64,000 nucleotides of DNA, from NCBI RefSeq assembly GCF_002838835.1, contig NZ_NHPP01000001.1:248001-312000 (forward strand), given 5' to 3'. The stretch's first letter is position 1, and every line of letters starts with the position of its first letter. Positions 25,165 through 35,034 of this stretch are shown here, piece after piece. A model generated the notes under the pieces. The model saw nothing but the letters and a program-made list of their open reading frames with translations. It was not told the DNA's origin and did not search any database. A program made the translations under genes and the position numbers. The stretch is from Siphonobacter sp. SORGH_AS_0500. Lineage in GTDB: Bacteria; Bacteroidota; Bacteroidia; Cytophagales; Spirosomataceae.

Positions 25165-27960
25165 ATGAAAAACCGATACCTACTCCTCTTCTTACTGACG
25201 ATGATCTCGGGCTGGGCTGCTGCTCAAACGCCCTGGAATCTGAAAGGCAAACTTGCCGACTCTTCGGGCATTGCCATCCCTAATGCTTCCGTAATGCTGC
25301 TGGACACGAAAGATTCAACCCTGATTGAATTTTCCACTAGCGGTACCAACGGTGAATTTTCCTTTAAAAAGTTACCACTTCACGCTTATATTCTTCGCAT
25401 AACTCACCTGAGTTTTTCGGAGTATGAAGCCCTGGTCAACAAACCCGATCTGGGTACGATTCGACTAAAAGCCAAAGGCAATGATTTGAATGAGGTCATT
25501 GTAAAAGGCGAAAAGGCTCCGGTAACGATGCGTCACGATACCGTAGAGTTCAACGCCGACAGTTTTAAGACCCGCCCCAACGCAACGGTTGAAGAGTTAC
25601 TGAAACGATTGCCGGGCGTTGAGGTAGAAAGCGATGGAACCGTCAAGGCTCATGGGAAAGAAGTCCAGCGAATTCTGGTGGATGGGAAGGAATTCTTCGG
25701 AACGGACCCCAAAATGGCTACTAAAAACCTGGCAGCCGAAGCCATCAAGGCCGTTCAGTTATTCGACCGCAAATCAGAACAATCGCGTTTTTCGGGGGTG
25801 GATGATGGCACGCGGGAAAAAACGATTAACCTGGAGTTAAAGGAAGATTTCAAGAAGGGGATTTTTGGTACAGGCTCGGCAGGGTATGGTTCTCAACATC
25901 GATACGCCGGTCGTCTGAACCTGAACCGCTTTGCAAAAGATCAGCAATTTTCGCTGGTGGGTACGTTGAATAACATTAACCAGCAGGGTTTTACAATGAA
26001 TGATTACTTCAACTTTTCATCGATCAATAGCTCCGGTGGTGGTGGAATGTCGGGCGGTGGAACCCGAACGACGAGTGTTCAGGGAGGTAGCGGCTCGATT
26101 AATGGCGTTCCTGTCAATATGGGTGGGCAAACGTCGGCAGGTTTCGTAAACTCTGGTTCCGGGGGATTGAATTTCTATCAGCAATTAAATAAGAAAACAA
26201 AAATTGACGGCAACTATCTGATTAATAACACGAACAGTACCGTCGACAAACACTTGGACAAGGAGAATTACCTGGAAAGTGGTAACTACAAAAGTCTGCA
26301 AAACAGCAACACCACGAACAAAAATCTGAATCATCGGCTCAGCTTTAATCTTGAACACCAACTGGATTCAGTGAATACCATTCGTTGGACGAATACGGCT
26401 TCCCTCACCAACAGTAATTTCCAGACCTCCAGTCTTACTCAAACCTATGGCACGGGGGGTAACCTGCGAAACGAAGGGAACCGGATCAATCAATACGCCG
26501 GCGATGCCTATTCCTTAAATTCCAATTTTGCCCTTCGCCACCGATTTGCTAAAAAGGGTCGCACCCTGACGGCCAACCTCATTTTCGGATTAAATAATGA
26601 TCAGCGAAGCGGTGTTATTAATGCTCTGAATCAATACTTCGATACGAACACCGCTGATACGACGCTTCAGAACGATTCGCAGAAAAATGGTAAAATCAAT
26701 TATGGACTAACCACCTTTTATACCGAACCCCTGAGCAAACGAAGCTTTCTGGAAGCGAATTATTCTTACCAGAAAAATTTGAATAACACCAATCGTGAAG
26801 TATACGATATCAAGGGCGAACGTTCGACACTTAATAATCAGTTGAGTAACACGTATGATAATCAATATTATTACCATCGTGGCGGTTTGAGTTATCGATA
26901 TGTGGGCAATCAAATTAATATTTCGACGGGATTGAATGTACAGGAGGCTACGCTGGTCGGTAGATTTCCGAGAACGGAAACGAGTCTGAATCGTTCGTTT
27001 GGTAACCTCCTGCCTAACCTTCGGATACGTTACGATCTGGCCAATAGTCGAAACCTGAATTTCAACTACGAAACCAGCGTTAATCAGCCCAGTCTGACGC
27101 AATTACAACCCATTATTAATAACACGGACCCGCTGAATATTACCATTGGTAACCCTAACCTGCGACCCGAGTATAACCATTCGTTTTCGCTGAATTACTT
27201 CTCTTTCAATACAACTCGGTTCCGTAACTTTTTTGGTAATGCCTTCCTAACGTATACGACTAACAAAATTTCCAGTTCGCAGTCAGTAAACGAGCAGTTA
27301 GTGACCACCACCCAATCGGTTAACGTACCCAACGCCATTCAGGGAAATACATTCATTGGCTTTGGCTCCCCCATTCAGCGAATCAAGGGCATGCGGGTAA
27401 ATGCGAATCTGGGCGTAACTTATAATCGGGGAATCAGCATCATTAATAATGCAGAAAATCGTACAAATACGGTGGCCACTACGCTCGGAACACGATTGGA
27501 TTACCGCAATGATACCAAATTTGATGTGAATGCCGGGGCTAATTTATCGCTGAACCAAACGCAATACTCGCTGCAATCAGCCATGAATCAGAATTACCTG
27601 ACACAACGCTACACCCTGGATGCGAACTGGAATCTAACGCAAACCTGGTCGATTGGCAGTTCCGTGAACTATCAGGTCTTGACGGGCAATAACTATAACC
27701 AGAAAATCCCGATCTGGAATGCCTCGATTACCAAGTATATACTCAAAAATAATGTTGGTGAAATTAAGCTGAGTGCTATCGATTTACTCAATCGAAACGT
27801 AGTAATTAACCGCTCGGCTCAGGTGAATTACTATCAGGAAGAGCGGGTTACCTCGCTGGCTCGTTACTTCCTCCTTACCTTTACCTATTCCCTGAAAAAT
27901 AAGGCAGGCATGGGAGGTAATAACCGTCGCAACGGGCCACAGATGATTCGTTTTAATTAG
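25165..27960 (+). CDS. Outer-membrane beta-barrel protein (OMP_b-brl_3, TonB-receptor-like)
   Basis: About 931 residues. A signal peptide (MKNRYLLLFLLTMISGWAAA) is followed by a CarboxypepD_reg-like domain (LKGKLADSSGIAIPNASVML, residues 25-110), a plug-like region (VEELLKRLPGVEVESDGTVK, then RILVDGKEFFGTDPKMATKN) and a long beta-barrel with a Gly/Ser-rich loop near residues 295-330 and many Asn-rich strands. ATG 25153 is an alternative start; 25165 fits the signal peptide. This family commonly sits beside GLPGLI proteins, as here at 28115. The ligand is unknown. A near-match -7 box (TACTTTCG, 25136-25143) lies just upstream. Confidence 0.88.
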   Translation: MKNRYLLLFLLTMISGWAAAQTPWNLKGKLADSSGIAIPNASVMLLDTKDSTLIEFSTSGTNGEFSFKKLPLHAYILRITHLSFSEYEALVNKPDLGTIRLKAKGNDLNEVIVKGEKAPVTMRHDTVEFNADSFKTRPNATVEELLKRLPGVEVESDGTVKAHGKEVQRILVDGKEFFGTDPKMATKNLAAEAIKAVQLFDRKSEQSRFSGVDDGTREKTINLELKEDFKKGIFGTGSAGYGSQHRYAGRLNLNRFAKDQQFSLVGTLNNINQQGFTMNDYFNFSSINSSGGGGMSGGGTRTTSVQGGSGSINGVPVNMGGQTSAGFVNSGSGGLNFYQQLNKKTKIDGNYLINNTNSTVDKHLDKENYLESGNYKSLQNSNTTNKNLNHRLSFNLEHQLDSVNTIRWTNTASLTNSNFQTSSLTQTYGTGGNLRNEGNRINQYAGDAYSLNSNFALRHRFAKKGRTLTANLIFGLNNDQRSGVINALNQYFDTNTADTTLQNDSQKNGKINYGLTTFYTEPLSKRSFLEANYSYQKNLNNTNREVYDIKGERSTLNNQLSNTYDNQYYYHRGGLSYRYVGNQINISTGLNVQEATLVGRFPRTETSLNRSFGNLLPNLRIRYDLANSRNLNFNYETSVNQPSLTQLQPIINNTDPLNITIGNPNLRPEYNHSFSLNYFSFNTTRFRNFFGNAFLTYTTNKISSSQSVNEQLVTTTQSVNVPNAIQGNTFIGFGSPIQRIKGMRVNANLGVTYNRGISIINNAENRTNTVATTLGTRLDYRNDTKFDVNAGANLSLNQTQYSLQSAMNQNYLTQRYTLDANWNLTQTWSIGSSVNYQVLTGNNYNQKIPIWNASITKYILKNNVGEIKLSAIDLLNRNVVINRSAQVNYYQEERVTSLARYFLLTFTYSLKNKAGMGGNNRRNGPQMIRFN

Positions 27961-27973
27961 TTCTAACATCTTT

Positions 27974-28039
27974 CATGGCTGGTGAAGACACCAGCCATGG
28001 AATATCCTCTTAGCCATGGTTGGTGTCTCCACCAACCAT
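27974..28039. repeat. Paired GGYTGGTG hairpin element, copy 2
   Basis: An 11-bp stem with loop AAGA (27974-27999, core GGCTGGTG/CACCAGCC) is followed by a 10-bp stem with loop TCTC (28016-28039, core GGTTGGTG/CACCAACC). Both stems are perfect. Confidence 0.75.
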
Positions 28040-28048
28040 AGAAAAAAC

Positions 28049-28090
28049 AAAGAAGGGGTTGAAAGCATGATGACTTTCAACCCCTTCTTT
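28049..28090. terminator. Bidirectional terminator between barrel and GLPGLI genes
   Basis: A perfect 17-bp stem (28049-28065 with 28074-28090) rich in G4/C4, with flanking A/T. Confidence 0.75.
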
Positions 28091-28114
28091 GTTAGGTTAC
28101 TAAAGCTAAGAGAG

Positions 28115-28915
28115 TTAGTTACCCGGACGCATTCGCATACCACCCCCGTTTTTCCGCATTTCTTCCATTCGTTTCATCATAATTTCCCGCACTTCTTTTT
28201 CGGTAACCGCCTTTCCTCCTTTCGGAGCTTTTAACTCAGAAGACTTTGGTTTCCGCCACTCCATTTCGCTAACGGTATACAGGCTTTCACCATTATTCAC
28301 GTCTACTTCCAGAATCAATCCGGGTAAGCCACTGTATTTTTCCGGACCAATTGAAACCGGAATTTCGGGAGCGTACCAGGCCACGACGGTTCGAAGCATG
28401 GGTTGTTGATTTTCTCCAGCCGGAGGGCCTCCCGGCCCCATCATGATTTGCTGAACCCGCATAGTGTCCGTAAAAGAGGCTTTCTGACAGACAAAACCTT
28501 TGATTGTTCTGGTTTCCTTACCCAACTTCCACCGTTGGTTCACGAGGGTGTCCAGCACGCGGTACTTTTCACCAAAAATATCCCGAGCTTCGGTTCTCTT
28601 CTTTTCGGCTATCTGCGTATACACTATGCTGGAGCTACCTCCGAACCGCATCGGACCGCCCATGGGGCCACCCCCTCCAAAACCATTCCCTTCTTCGATT
28701 ACGGCGGCGGGTTCATATAAAGCTTCCTGAGGCGTAAACGCTAACTGATATTGCCGGGTAATATTCTCCGGCATACGAGCCTGCATGGCCGGGTCCATAT
28801 TCTGGAATCGGCTTTTCAAATTAGTTTTTTGAGTATAGGTCAGAACGCCCTCCGTTTTCTGGGCGTAGGTCGATAAACTGATCAAACTCAGGACAACCCA
28901 AGCGGTTTTCTTCAT
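28115..28915 (-). CDS. GLPGLI family protein
   Basis: 266 residues. A signal peptide (MKKTAWVVLSLISLSTYAQ) is followed by TEGVLTYTQKTNL, and the family-defining motif is in EKYSGLPGLILEVDVNNGES. The C-terminus is basic and Gly/Met-rich (MEEMRKNGGGMRMRPGN). ATG 28915 replaces a TTG two codons upstream. The family is periplasmic or exported and of unknown function, linked to OMP_b-brl_3 barrels; it faces the barrel gene convergently here. A TAGCTTTG -7 box lies at 28942-28949 (-). Confidence 0.92.
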   Translation of the reverse strand: MKKTAWVVLSLISLSTYAQKTEGVLTYTQKTNLKSRFQNMDPAMQARMPENITRQYQLAFTPQEALYEPAAVIEEGNGFGGGGPMGGPMRFGGSSSIVYTQIAEKKRTEARDIFGEKYRVLDTLVNQRWKLGKETRTIKGFVCQKASFTDTMRVQQIMMGPGGPPAGENQQPMLRTVVAWYAPEIPVSIGPEKYSGLPGLILEVDVNNGESLYTVSEMEWRKPKSSELKAPKGGKAVTEKEVREIMMKRMEEMRKNGGGMRMRPGN

Positions 28916-28941
28916 AATCAAAGGGGATTTAATGTACCTGA

Positions 28942-28949
28942 CAAAGCTA
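28942..28949 (-). promoter_or_regulatory. Bacteroidota -7 box (TAGCTTTG) for the GLPGLI gene
   Basis: Leader of about 22 bases. It is divergent from the kinase promoter at 29026. Confidence 0.5.
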
Positions 28950-29025
28950 GGTCACGGGCTCGTTAACGATTCTTACAATAAGGTTAATCAACGTTAATAA
29001 ATCGGTTTTACCGTTTGAAAGCTTC

Positions 29026-29033
29026 TATCTTTG
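29026..29033 (+). promoter_or_regulatory. Bacteroidota -7 box (TATCTTTG) for the sensor kinase
   Basis: It ends only 5 bases before the chosen ATG (29039), implying a leaderless or nearly leaderless mRNA. Confidence 0.5.
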
Positions 29034-29038
29034 AATCC

Positions 29039-30510
29039 ATGTGGAATTTAAAATCACTCCCTTCCAATCGTACGCTTATTACGTTGATTACTAGCTGTCT
29101 GCTCGTATTAACTACCTTTCTTGGCTGGTGGTTGAGTCGTAGTTACAACGAACAAAAACGACTGCTGGCGGCAGAAACCAGTCAGCCTTTTTTTCGTTCG
29201 GTTAATATCCTACAGGACTCTCTGGTCATGAAGCGACTCATTCGTCCGCTGGAAGAATCCATGCGAGAAAAGACTGCTCATAAAAAATTACGGATTCATG
29301 TTTTCCCGCGGGAGGACTCCAAAGGACCCGATACAATTATTAGTCTGGGTAGCAGGGGTCGGGTGTTCATTGCTTCACGGGAGCCTCGTTTCCGTAGGCC
29401 TTTCCCGCCTGATTATCAACCTGATGAAGAAACTGGCGAACTGCATCGTCCGATGCGTTCCCATTTGTTTTCCCGCATATTACCATCGTTAATGGGCAGA
29501 GCCAGCCAAGACTCGATTCGGGATTCCATCAAGATCCGTGACCTCCAGCAGCAATTTCGGCGGGAGCTGGATTCTTCCAAGATCAACGTAGGCACCCGTA
29601 TTGTACGTCTCCAGGCACCGGCTCATCGTTCACTGGATTCCTTGCATACGGCTTCCTATCAGGCAGGTTTGCCCCCCAGAGATTTTTATGTAGCTTATTT
29701 AACGGATTACCAGGAGTAATTCTTAAGCGATTACTCCCACAAATCCTGTTTTCAGTTTTTCTATTAGGGTTAACATCCGGGGCCTTTTTGTTGGTTTTTA
29801 AAAGTTTAGAACAACAGCAACAATTAACCCAACTAAAGAACGACTTTATTAGTAATGTTAGTCACGAATTAAAAACGCCGATTTCGACGGTTAGCGTCGC
29901 CATTGAAGCTCTGAGTAGTTTTGATGCTTTGAAAGACCCTCATCGCACCAAAGAGTATTTAGCCATTTCTCAAATGGAACTCAACCGACTGAATTTACTG
30001 GTTGATCATGTGCTCCGAACCGCTTTATTCGATCAGAAACAGCAGATCTATCAATTTGAGGAGATTAATCTTTCCAGTCTGATCGAAGAAATTCTGCATT
30101 CACTAAAATTTCAGTTTGAGAAACACCAGGCACAAGTCGATTTTCATCCATCTGGCTCTAACTTTAGGGTTACTGCCGACCGCATTCACCTGACCAATGT
30201 GATTTACAATCTGATCGACAATGCCCTGAAATACAGCAATAATCAACCTAGGGTTACCCTTCATCTGGAAGATCAGGGCGAGCAATTAGTAGTACGGATT
30301 CAGGACGAAGGCATTGGTATTCCCCCTCAGTATCAGCAACAGGTTTTTGAGAAATTTTTCCGCGTACCTACCGGAAATATTCATAATGTGAAAGGACACG
30401 GTTTGGGCCTGAATTACGTCCATCAGGTGATGGGAGCTCACGGCGGGACGGTTACTCTTCACAGCGAACCAGGTCAGGGTAGTACTTTTGTTCTGTATTT
30501 TAAGCGATGA
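29039..30510 (+). CDS. Sensor histidine kinase, split by a single-base deletion
   Basis: The first part (29039-29719) encodes TM1 (TLITLITSCLLVLTTFLGWW) and a periplasmic sensor region, and stops in DYQE-stop. The rest, in another frame, encodes TM2 (LFSVFLLGLTSGAFLLVF), HisKA with the phospho-His in ISNVSHELKTPISTV, and HATPase_c (NLIDNALKYS, GHGLGLNYVHQVMGAHGG). One extra base near 29715-29719 (e.g. GAG TTA ATT) joins them into a 490-residue kinase with both TM helices in place. The stop overlaps the response regulator start (ATGA). The system is adjacent to a GLPGLI/barrel pair, whose expression it might control; that is only inference. Confidence 0.82.
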
Positions 30511-31199
30511 AAACTAAAATATTATACGTAGAAGACGAGCCTTTTCTGGGCCGAATTGTCAAGGAAAGTCTGGAAAGTCGTGAGCTGGAAGTCAATATGG
30601 TAACCGATGGATTGGCCGTACTTCCTGAACTTGAACAGTTCCTTCCCGACCTCTGTGTACTGGATGTGATGTTACCCAACCTGGACGGATTTTCCGTTGC
30701 CCGGGAAATTCGGCAGCGTCACCCCCACTTACCCATTCTTTTTCTAACCGCTAAAACGCAGGTGGAAGATGTCGTTCAGGGCTTCGGGGTGGGTGGAAAT
30801 GATTACCTCCGCAAGCCCTTTAGCATGGAAGAACTGATCGTTCGGATTGATAACCTTCTGCGGATGAAGCTCAACTCCCCTTTTTCGACCCCTAAAAGTA
30901 CTCAGGCGATTCCGCTTGGAAACTATGAATTCTGGCCGCAGAAATTCGAGCTTCGTTTACATGAGCACATTCGAAAGTTATCTCATCGCGAAAATGAATT
31001 ACTGAAAATCCTCTCCGAAAATCGTCACCAAACCATTGCCCGCAAAGAAATTCTGATGCGGGTTTGGGGCGATGACTCTTTCTTTAATTCAAGAAACCTT
31101 GACGTGTACATTACCCGTTTGCGGGAATATTTACGGGAAGATCAACAGCTTCAACTGGTGACAATCAAGGGCGTTGGTTACCACTTCATCACGGATTAA
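30507..31199 (+). CDS. OmpR-family response regulator
   Basis: 230 residues. The receiver has the acidic pair EDE (9-11), Asp53 (CVLDVMLPNLDG) and Lys in NDYLRKPFS. The winged-helix domain is at about 135-228 (KLSHRENELLKILSENRHQT, SRNLDVYITRLREYL). It overlaps the kinase stop by 4 bases (ATGA), so translation is coupled. Its targets are unknown. Confidence 0.93.
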   Translation: MKTKILYVEDEPFLGRIVKESLESRELEVNMVTDGLAVLPELEQFLPDLCVLDVMLPNLDGFSVAREIRQRHPHLPILFLTAKTQVEDVVQGFGVGGNDYLRKPFSMEELIVRIDNLLRMKLNSPFSTPKSTQAIPLGNYEFWPQKFELRLHEHIRKLSHRENELLKILSENRHQTIARKEILMRVWGDDSFFNSRNLDVYITRLREYLREDQQLQLVTIKGVGYHFITD

Positions 31200-31264
31200 T
31201 TCACTTTAGTCGCTTTGCCAATGATCTTTTGGAAGGATTAGATAATTAGGGAAGAAAATTCTTT

Positions 31265-31272
31265 TAATTTTG
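31265..31272 (+). promoter_or_regulatory. Bacteroidota -7 box (TAATTTTG) for the M14 peptidase gene
   Basis: Exact TAnnTTTG 28 bases before the ATG at 31300. Confidence 0.5.
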
Positions 31273-31299
31273 AATTTTCCGAACAATTTATTCATCGGC

Positions 31300-33804
31300 A
31301 TGAAGAAGATTTCCCTTTCCTTACTTTTAACCTTCTTTGCGTTACAAAGTTTTGCACAGCTTTCTCCCAAAGAATTTTTAGGTTACGAACCCGGTACCAC
31401 CCGTTGTACCCCCCATTACCGCGTTTTAGCTTACTTCGAGTATCTCGCTCAGCAGTTTCCTAAACAAATTAAGCTCCAGAATTACGGCACCAGTTACGAA
31501 AACCGTCCTTTGATGGTAGCCGTGCTGGCTTCGGAAGAAAACTTTCCCCAACTGGAAACCATCCGTACCAATCACTTAAAATCGATTGGTTTGATGGAAG
31601 GCTCTGCTTCGGGCAAGTCGGTTCCCATCTCCTGGATGAGTTATAACATTCACGGTAACGAAAACGTGTCTTCCGAAGCCGCTATGATTGTAGCGTATAA
31701 TCTGCTGAAAGGGGATAGCAAAGAGGTGCTGAAAAACACAATCGTTGTGATTGACCCTTGTGTGAACCCTGATGGCTATGACCGCTACGTGAATGGGTAC
31801 AACCAGCGTTTAGGCAGCATGGCTAACGCCTATGCCAATGCCTGGGAACACACCGAGCCCTGGCCCGGTGGACGTATGAATCACTATATGTTCGACCTGA
31901 ACCGCGACTGGGCCTGGATGGTGCAGAAAGAAAGTCAGGCTCGTAACAACCTGTATCAGCAGTGGATGCCGCACGTTTTTGCGGATTTTCATGAGCAGGG
32001 CATTAACTCACCTTATTTCTTTACGCCTCCCGCCAAACCCGTTCATCAGGACGTAACGAGCTGGCAACGGGAGTTCCAGACCATCATCGGTGATTACAAC
32101 CGCAAGACCTTTGATAAGAATGGCTGGTTGTACTTCACGCGTGAAAACTTCGATTTATTCTACCCCAGCTACGGCGATACCTACCCTACCTTCAACGGTG
32201 CCATCGGTATGACCTTCGAGCAGGCAGGTAATGGCCGGGCAGGTTTAGCCATCATCAAAGCCGATGGCGATACCCTGACCCTGAAAGAGCGGATTAGTCA
32301 CCACGTTGCGGCGAGTAAAGCCACCATGGAAGCCCTTTCAGCCAATGCGGACAAAGCTTCTTCTGAGTTCATTAAATTCTTTACAAACGCTAAAAATAAC
32401 CCCACGGGCACGTATAAGAGCTACGTAATCAAGACGAAAGGCGATGAAGGTAAAGTAAAAGCTTTTACCAACTACCTGACGAAAATGGGCTTTCAGTACG
32501 GGTACGCCGAGAAATCGCTAAACCTGTCTGGTGCTTACTCTTTTGTGGATGATAAGTCAGCGAATGCGGGTGTGGAAGCCGGAGATATCATCATCAGCAC
32601 CTCTCAGCCTCGCTCCACATTCCTGAAAATCCTGATGGAGCCTAAAACTTCGCTGGAAGATTCTGTTACCTACGATATTACCTCCTGGGCTTTGCCTTAC
32701 GCCTATGGTTTGAAGGCTTTCGCAACGAAAGACAAGCTGGCTTTCACAACGACCAAGCCGGCGGCAACGGATAAACCAACGGCTGACGTTGCTAAACCCT
32801 ACGCTTATTTATTACGCTGGAGTTCGCACGAAGATGCTCACGTATTAGCTCATTTGTTCCGTAAGAAAGTCCGGGCTCGGGTGGCTACGAAGCCTTTTGA
32901 AGTAGACGGTCAGAAATACGGAATCGGCACGGTCATTATTACACGTGGCGAAAATACAAAGCTGGGAGATGCCTTTGATTCGATCATCAAAGAAGAAGCA
33001 GAACACCAGAAAATCAGCCTGATCCCGGTAGCGACGGGTTACGTAACCAACGGCCCTGACTTTGGCTCTAACTACGTTTCTCAGCTAAAAGCACCCAAAG
33101 TGGCTATCCTGACGGGCGAAGGAACCTCTCCTTACGCCGTGGGCGAGGTTTGGCACTACTTCGATCAACAACTGCATTACCCCGCCACAATGATTGGCAC
33201 CAACGATTTTATGGGTGTGAATCTGGCTGATTTCGATGTACTCATTCTGGCAAACGGTAACTACGGTCGCGTATTGAATGAAGCGGCTGTTACTAAAGTT
33301 CGTACCTGGATTCAGGCAGGCGGTAAGCTGATTGCTCTCGAAGGGGCGGTTTCGGCCCTGGCGGGTAAAGATGGTTTCAGCATTACGAAAAAAGAAAGCA
33401 AGAAAGAAGGAAAAGAATCGGCAGAAGATAATCTGAAACAATTTGGTAACCGCGAACGCGAATCAGTTTCAACGGATACGCCCGGTGCGATTTACAAATT
33501 CACGATTGATCCTACGCATCCACTCGGTTACGGGTTACCTTCGTATTACCATGGTCTGGTTTTATCTACCACCGAATACGAATTCCTGAAAGATGGCTGG
33601 AATGTAGGTTACCTGAAAAAAGGCCCAGCCGTGGCGGGTTTTGTAGGTAACGAAGCTAAGAAACGACTGGAAAACACCTTAATGTTCGGTACGCAGGATA
33701 TGGGTCGCGGGCAGGTAGTGTATCTGGTAAATAACCCTCTATTCCGTGGCTTCTGGTATCAGGGTAAACTGGTATTCGCTAACGCTGTATTTATGGTTAA
33801 TTAA
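31300..33804 (+). CDS. Exported M14-family zinc carboxypeptidase
   Basis: 834 residues. A signal peptide (MKKISLSLLLTFFALQSFAQ) precedes the M14 domain with Zn ligands His118 and Glu121 (YNIHGNENVSSEAA), CVNPDGYDRY substrate-binding region, third His in ADFHEQGINSPYF, and catalytic Glu in GMTFEQAGNGR. The site looks intact. The long C-terminal half (from about residue 380) resembles a glutamine-amidotransferase-like fold (GKLIALEGAVSALAG) found in large M14 proteins of Bacteroidota. It is probably secreted or periplasmic and acts in peptide degradation. Confidence 0.9.
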   Translation: MKKISLSLLLTFFALQSFAQLSPKEFLGYEPGTTRCTPHYRVLAYFEYLAQQFPKQIKLQNYGTSYENRPLMVAVLASEENFPQLETIRTNHLKSIGLMEGSASGKSVPISWMSYNIHGNENVSSEAAMIVAYNLLKGDSKEVLKNTIVVIDPCVNPDGYDRYVNGYNQRLGSMANAYANAWEHTEPWPGGRMNHYMFDLNRDWAWMVQKESQARNNLYQQWMPHVFADFHEQGINSPYFFTPPAKPVHQDVTSWQREFQTIIGDYNRKTFDKNGWLYFTRENFDLFYPSYGDTYPTFNGAIGMTFEQAGNGRAGLAIIKADGDTLTLKERISHHVAASKATMEALSANADKASSEFIKFFTNAKNNPTGTYKSYVIKTKGDEGKVKAFTNYLTKMGFQYGYAEKSLNLSGAYSFVDDKSANAGVEAGDIIISTSQPRSTFLKILMEPKTSLEDSVTYDITSWALPYAYGLKAFATKDKLAFTTTKPAATDKPTADVAKPYAYLLRWSSHEDAHVLAHLFRKKVRARVATKPFEVDGQKYGIGTVIITRGENTKLGDAFDSIIKEEAEHQKISLIPVATGYVTNGPDFGSNYVSQLKAPKVAILTGEGTSPYAVGEVWHYFDQQLHYPATMIGTNDFMGVNLADFDVLILANGNYGRVLNEAAVTKVRTWIQAGGKLIALEGAVSALAGKDGFSITKKESKKEGKESAEDNLKQFGNRERESVSTDTPGAIYKFTIDPTHPLGYGLPSYYHGLVLSTTEYEFLKDGWNVGYLKKGPAVAGFVGNEAKKRLENTLMFGTQDMGRGQVVYLVNNPLFRGFWYQGKLVFANAVFMVN

Positions 33805-33822
33805 TCACGAATACTACATTCT

Positions 33823-33857
33823 AAAAAAGCTCGGCTCTTGGAGTCGAGCTTTTTTAT
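33823..33857 (+). terminator. Terminator after the M14 gene
   Basis: Stem AAAAAAGCTCGGCTC / GAGTCGAGCTTTTTT around a 3-base loop, with a T-run. Confidence 0.75.
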
Positions 33858-33945
33858 TGGTAAGCCCTATGATTTGCAAGGTAACCAACGTATCTTAAAC
33901 TTATTACCAATAATCAATAATTTTCACCTAAATCAACCTAATCGA

Positions 33946-35034
33946 ATGAGACTATTTCTTCTTTTGAGTTTATTATGCATTTCAGGAATTAGTTCCGGTC
34001 AGAAAACCAGGAAGTATCACGAAGAGGATGTGAGCTTCTGGAATAAAACGGATTCTGTTCAACTACACGGTACGTTAACCATTCCTACGACTGGTAAAAA
34101 ATTTCCCGTAGTGTTACTAATCACCGGCTCCGGCCCGCAGGATCGCAATGAGACTATTTTAGGCCATAAACCTTTCAAAGCCATTGCCGAGTATTTGGGA
34201 GATCGCGGATTTGCTGTATTGCGTTACGATGATCGCGGGGGTGGAAAAATGAATAAAGTTTTCACCAATGCAACGATTGATAACTTCATTAAAGATGCCT
34301 CGGCTGGCGTAGATTTCCTGAAAACCAGAACAGAAATTAATCCTAAAAAGATTGGTTTATTGGGACACAGTGAAGGCGGCAGTGTAGCTCCTGTCGTAGC
34401 AACCCAGCGAAAAGACATTGCGTTTGTGGTATTAATGGCCGCTCCCGGGGTGAAACACATGGAGTTAATGAAGCAGCAAAACCGCGATTTATTCCGGGGA
34501 ATGAAGCTGGATTCGACAGCGATTGAAACATACGTGAATGACTATTACGAAGACGTTTTCTCTGGTTTTGGAAAAGGTCTGGATAGTACCCAGCAATCTC
34601 AGTTAATCAGTGCCAAACTGGATCTTCTACGACAAAAATTATCAGAGAAGCAGTTATTTAATTTCATGATTCCAGCGAAGGATAAAGAAGCCCCTTACAT
34701 TCGTCAGGTGTATCAGACTTCGCATGGGAAATGGTTCCAACAATTCATCAATTTCGATCCCTCTATTTACTTAGAGCAATTAACGGTTCCTACCCTGGCA
34801 GTCAATGGCACCAAAGACGTACAGGTTAATGCAGATTTAAACCTTCGGAGAATCGAAAAATCGTTGAAAAAGGCGGGTAATAAAAATTATAAAATCGTAA
34901 AATTAGAAGGATTAAACCACCTGATGCTGCCCGCAAAAACAGGATTACCGCAGGAATACGCTACCATCAAAGGCGACATTGATCCTGCATTTTTGGAAAC
35001 GGTTTATCACTGGTTACACGGAATTTATCCTTAA
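33946..35034 (+). CDS. Exported alpha/beta hydrolase
   Basis: 362 residues. A signal peptide (MRLFLLLSLLCISGISSGQ) is followed by the alpha/beta-hydrolase core: oxyanion-hole ITGSGPQDRNE, RYDDRGGGKM, nucleophile Ser142 in LLGHSEGGSVAP, acid Asp in NGTKDVQVN, and base His in LEGLNHLM. It resembles the S9-like or dienelactone-hydrolase-type esterases common in Bacteroidota. The substrate is unknown. It is separated from the M14 gene by a terminator. The gene-free repeat region follows it. Confidence 0.88.
   Translation: MRLFLLLSLLCISGISSGQKTRKYHEEDVSFWNKTDSVQLHGTLTIPTTGKKFPVVLLITGSGPQDRNETILGHKPFKAIAEYLGDRGFAVLRYDDRGGGKMNKVFTNATIDNFIKDASAGVDFLKTRTEINPKKIGLLGHSEGGSVAPVVATQRKDIAFVVLMAAPGVKHMELMKQQNRDLFRGMKLDSTAIETYVNDYYEDVFSGFGKGLDSTQQSQLISAKLDLLRQKLSEKQLFNFMIPAKDKEAPYIRQVYQTSHGKWFQQFINFDPSIYLEQLTVPTLAVNGTKDVQVNADLNLRRIEKSLKKAGNKNYKIVKLEGLNHLMLPAKTGLPQEYATIKGDIDPAFLETVYHWLHGIYP

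Noticed and set aside
29039..29719. A separate small periplasmic sensor protein ahead of a soluble kinase
   Set aside because: One added base restores a standard kinase with two TM helices flanking the sensor, and the same kind of deletion recurs in seven other genes.
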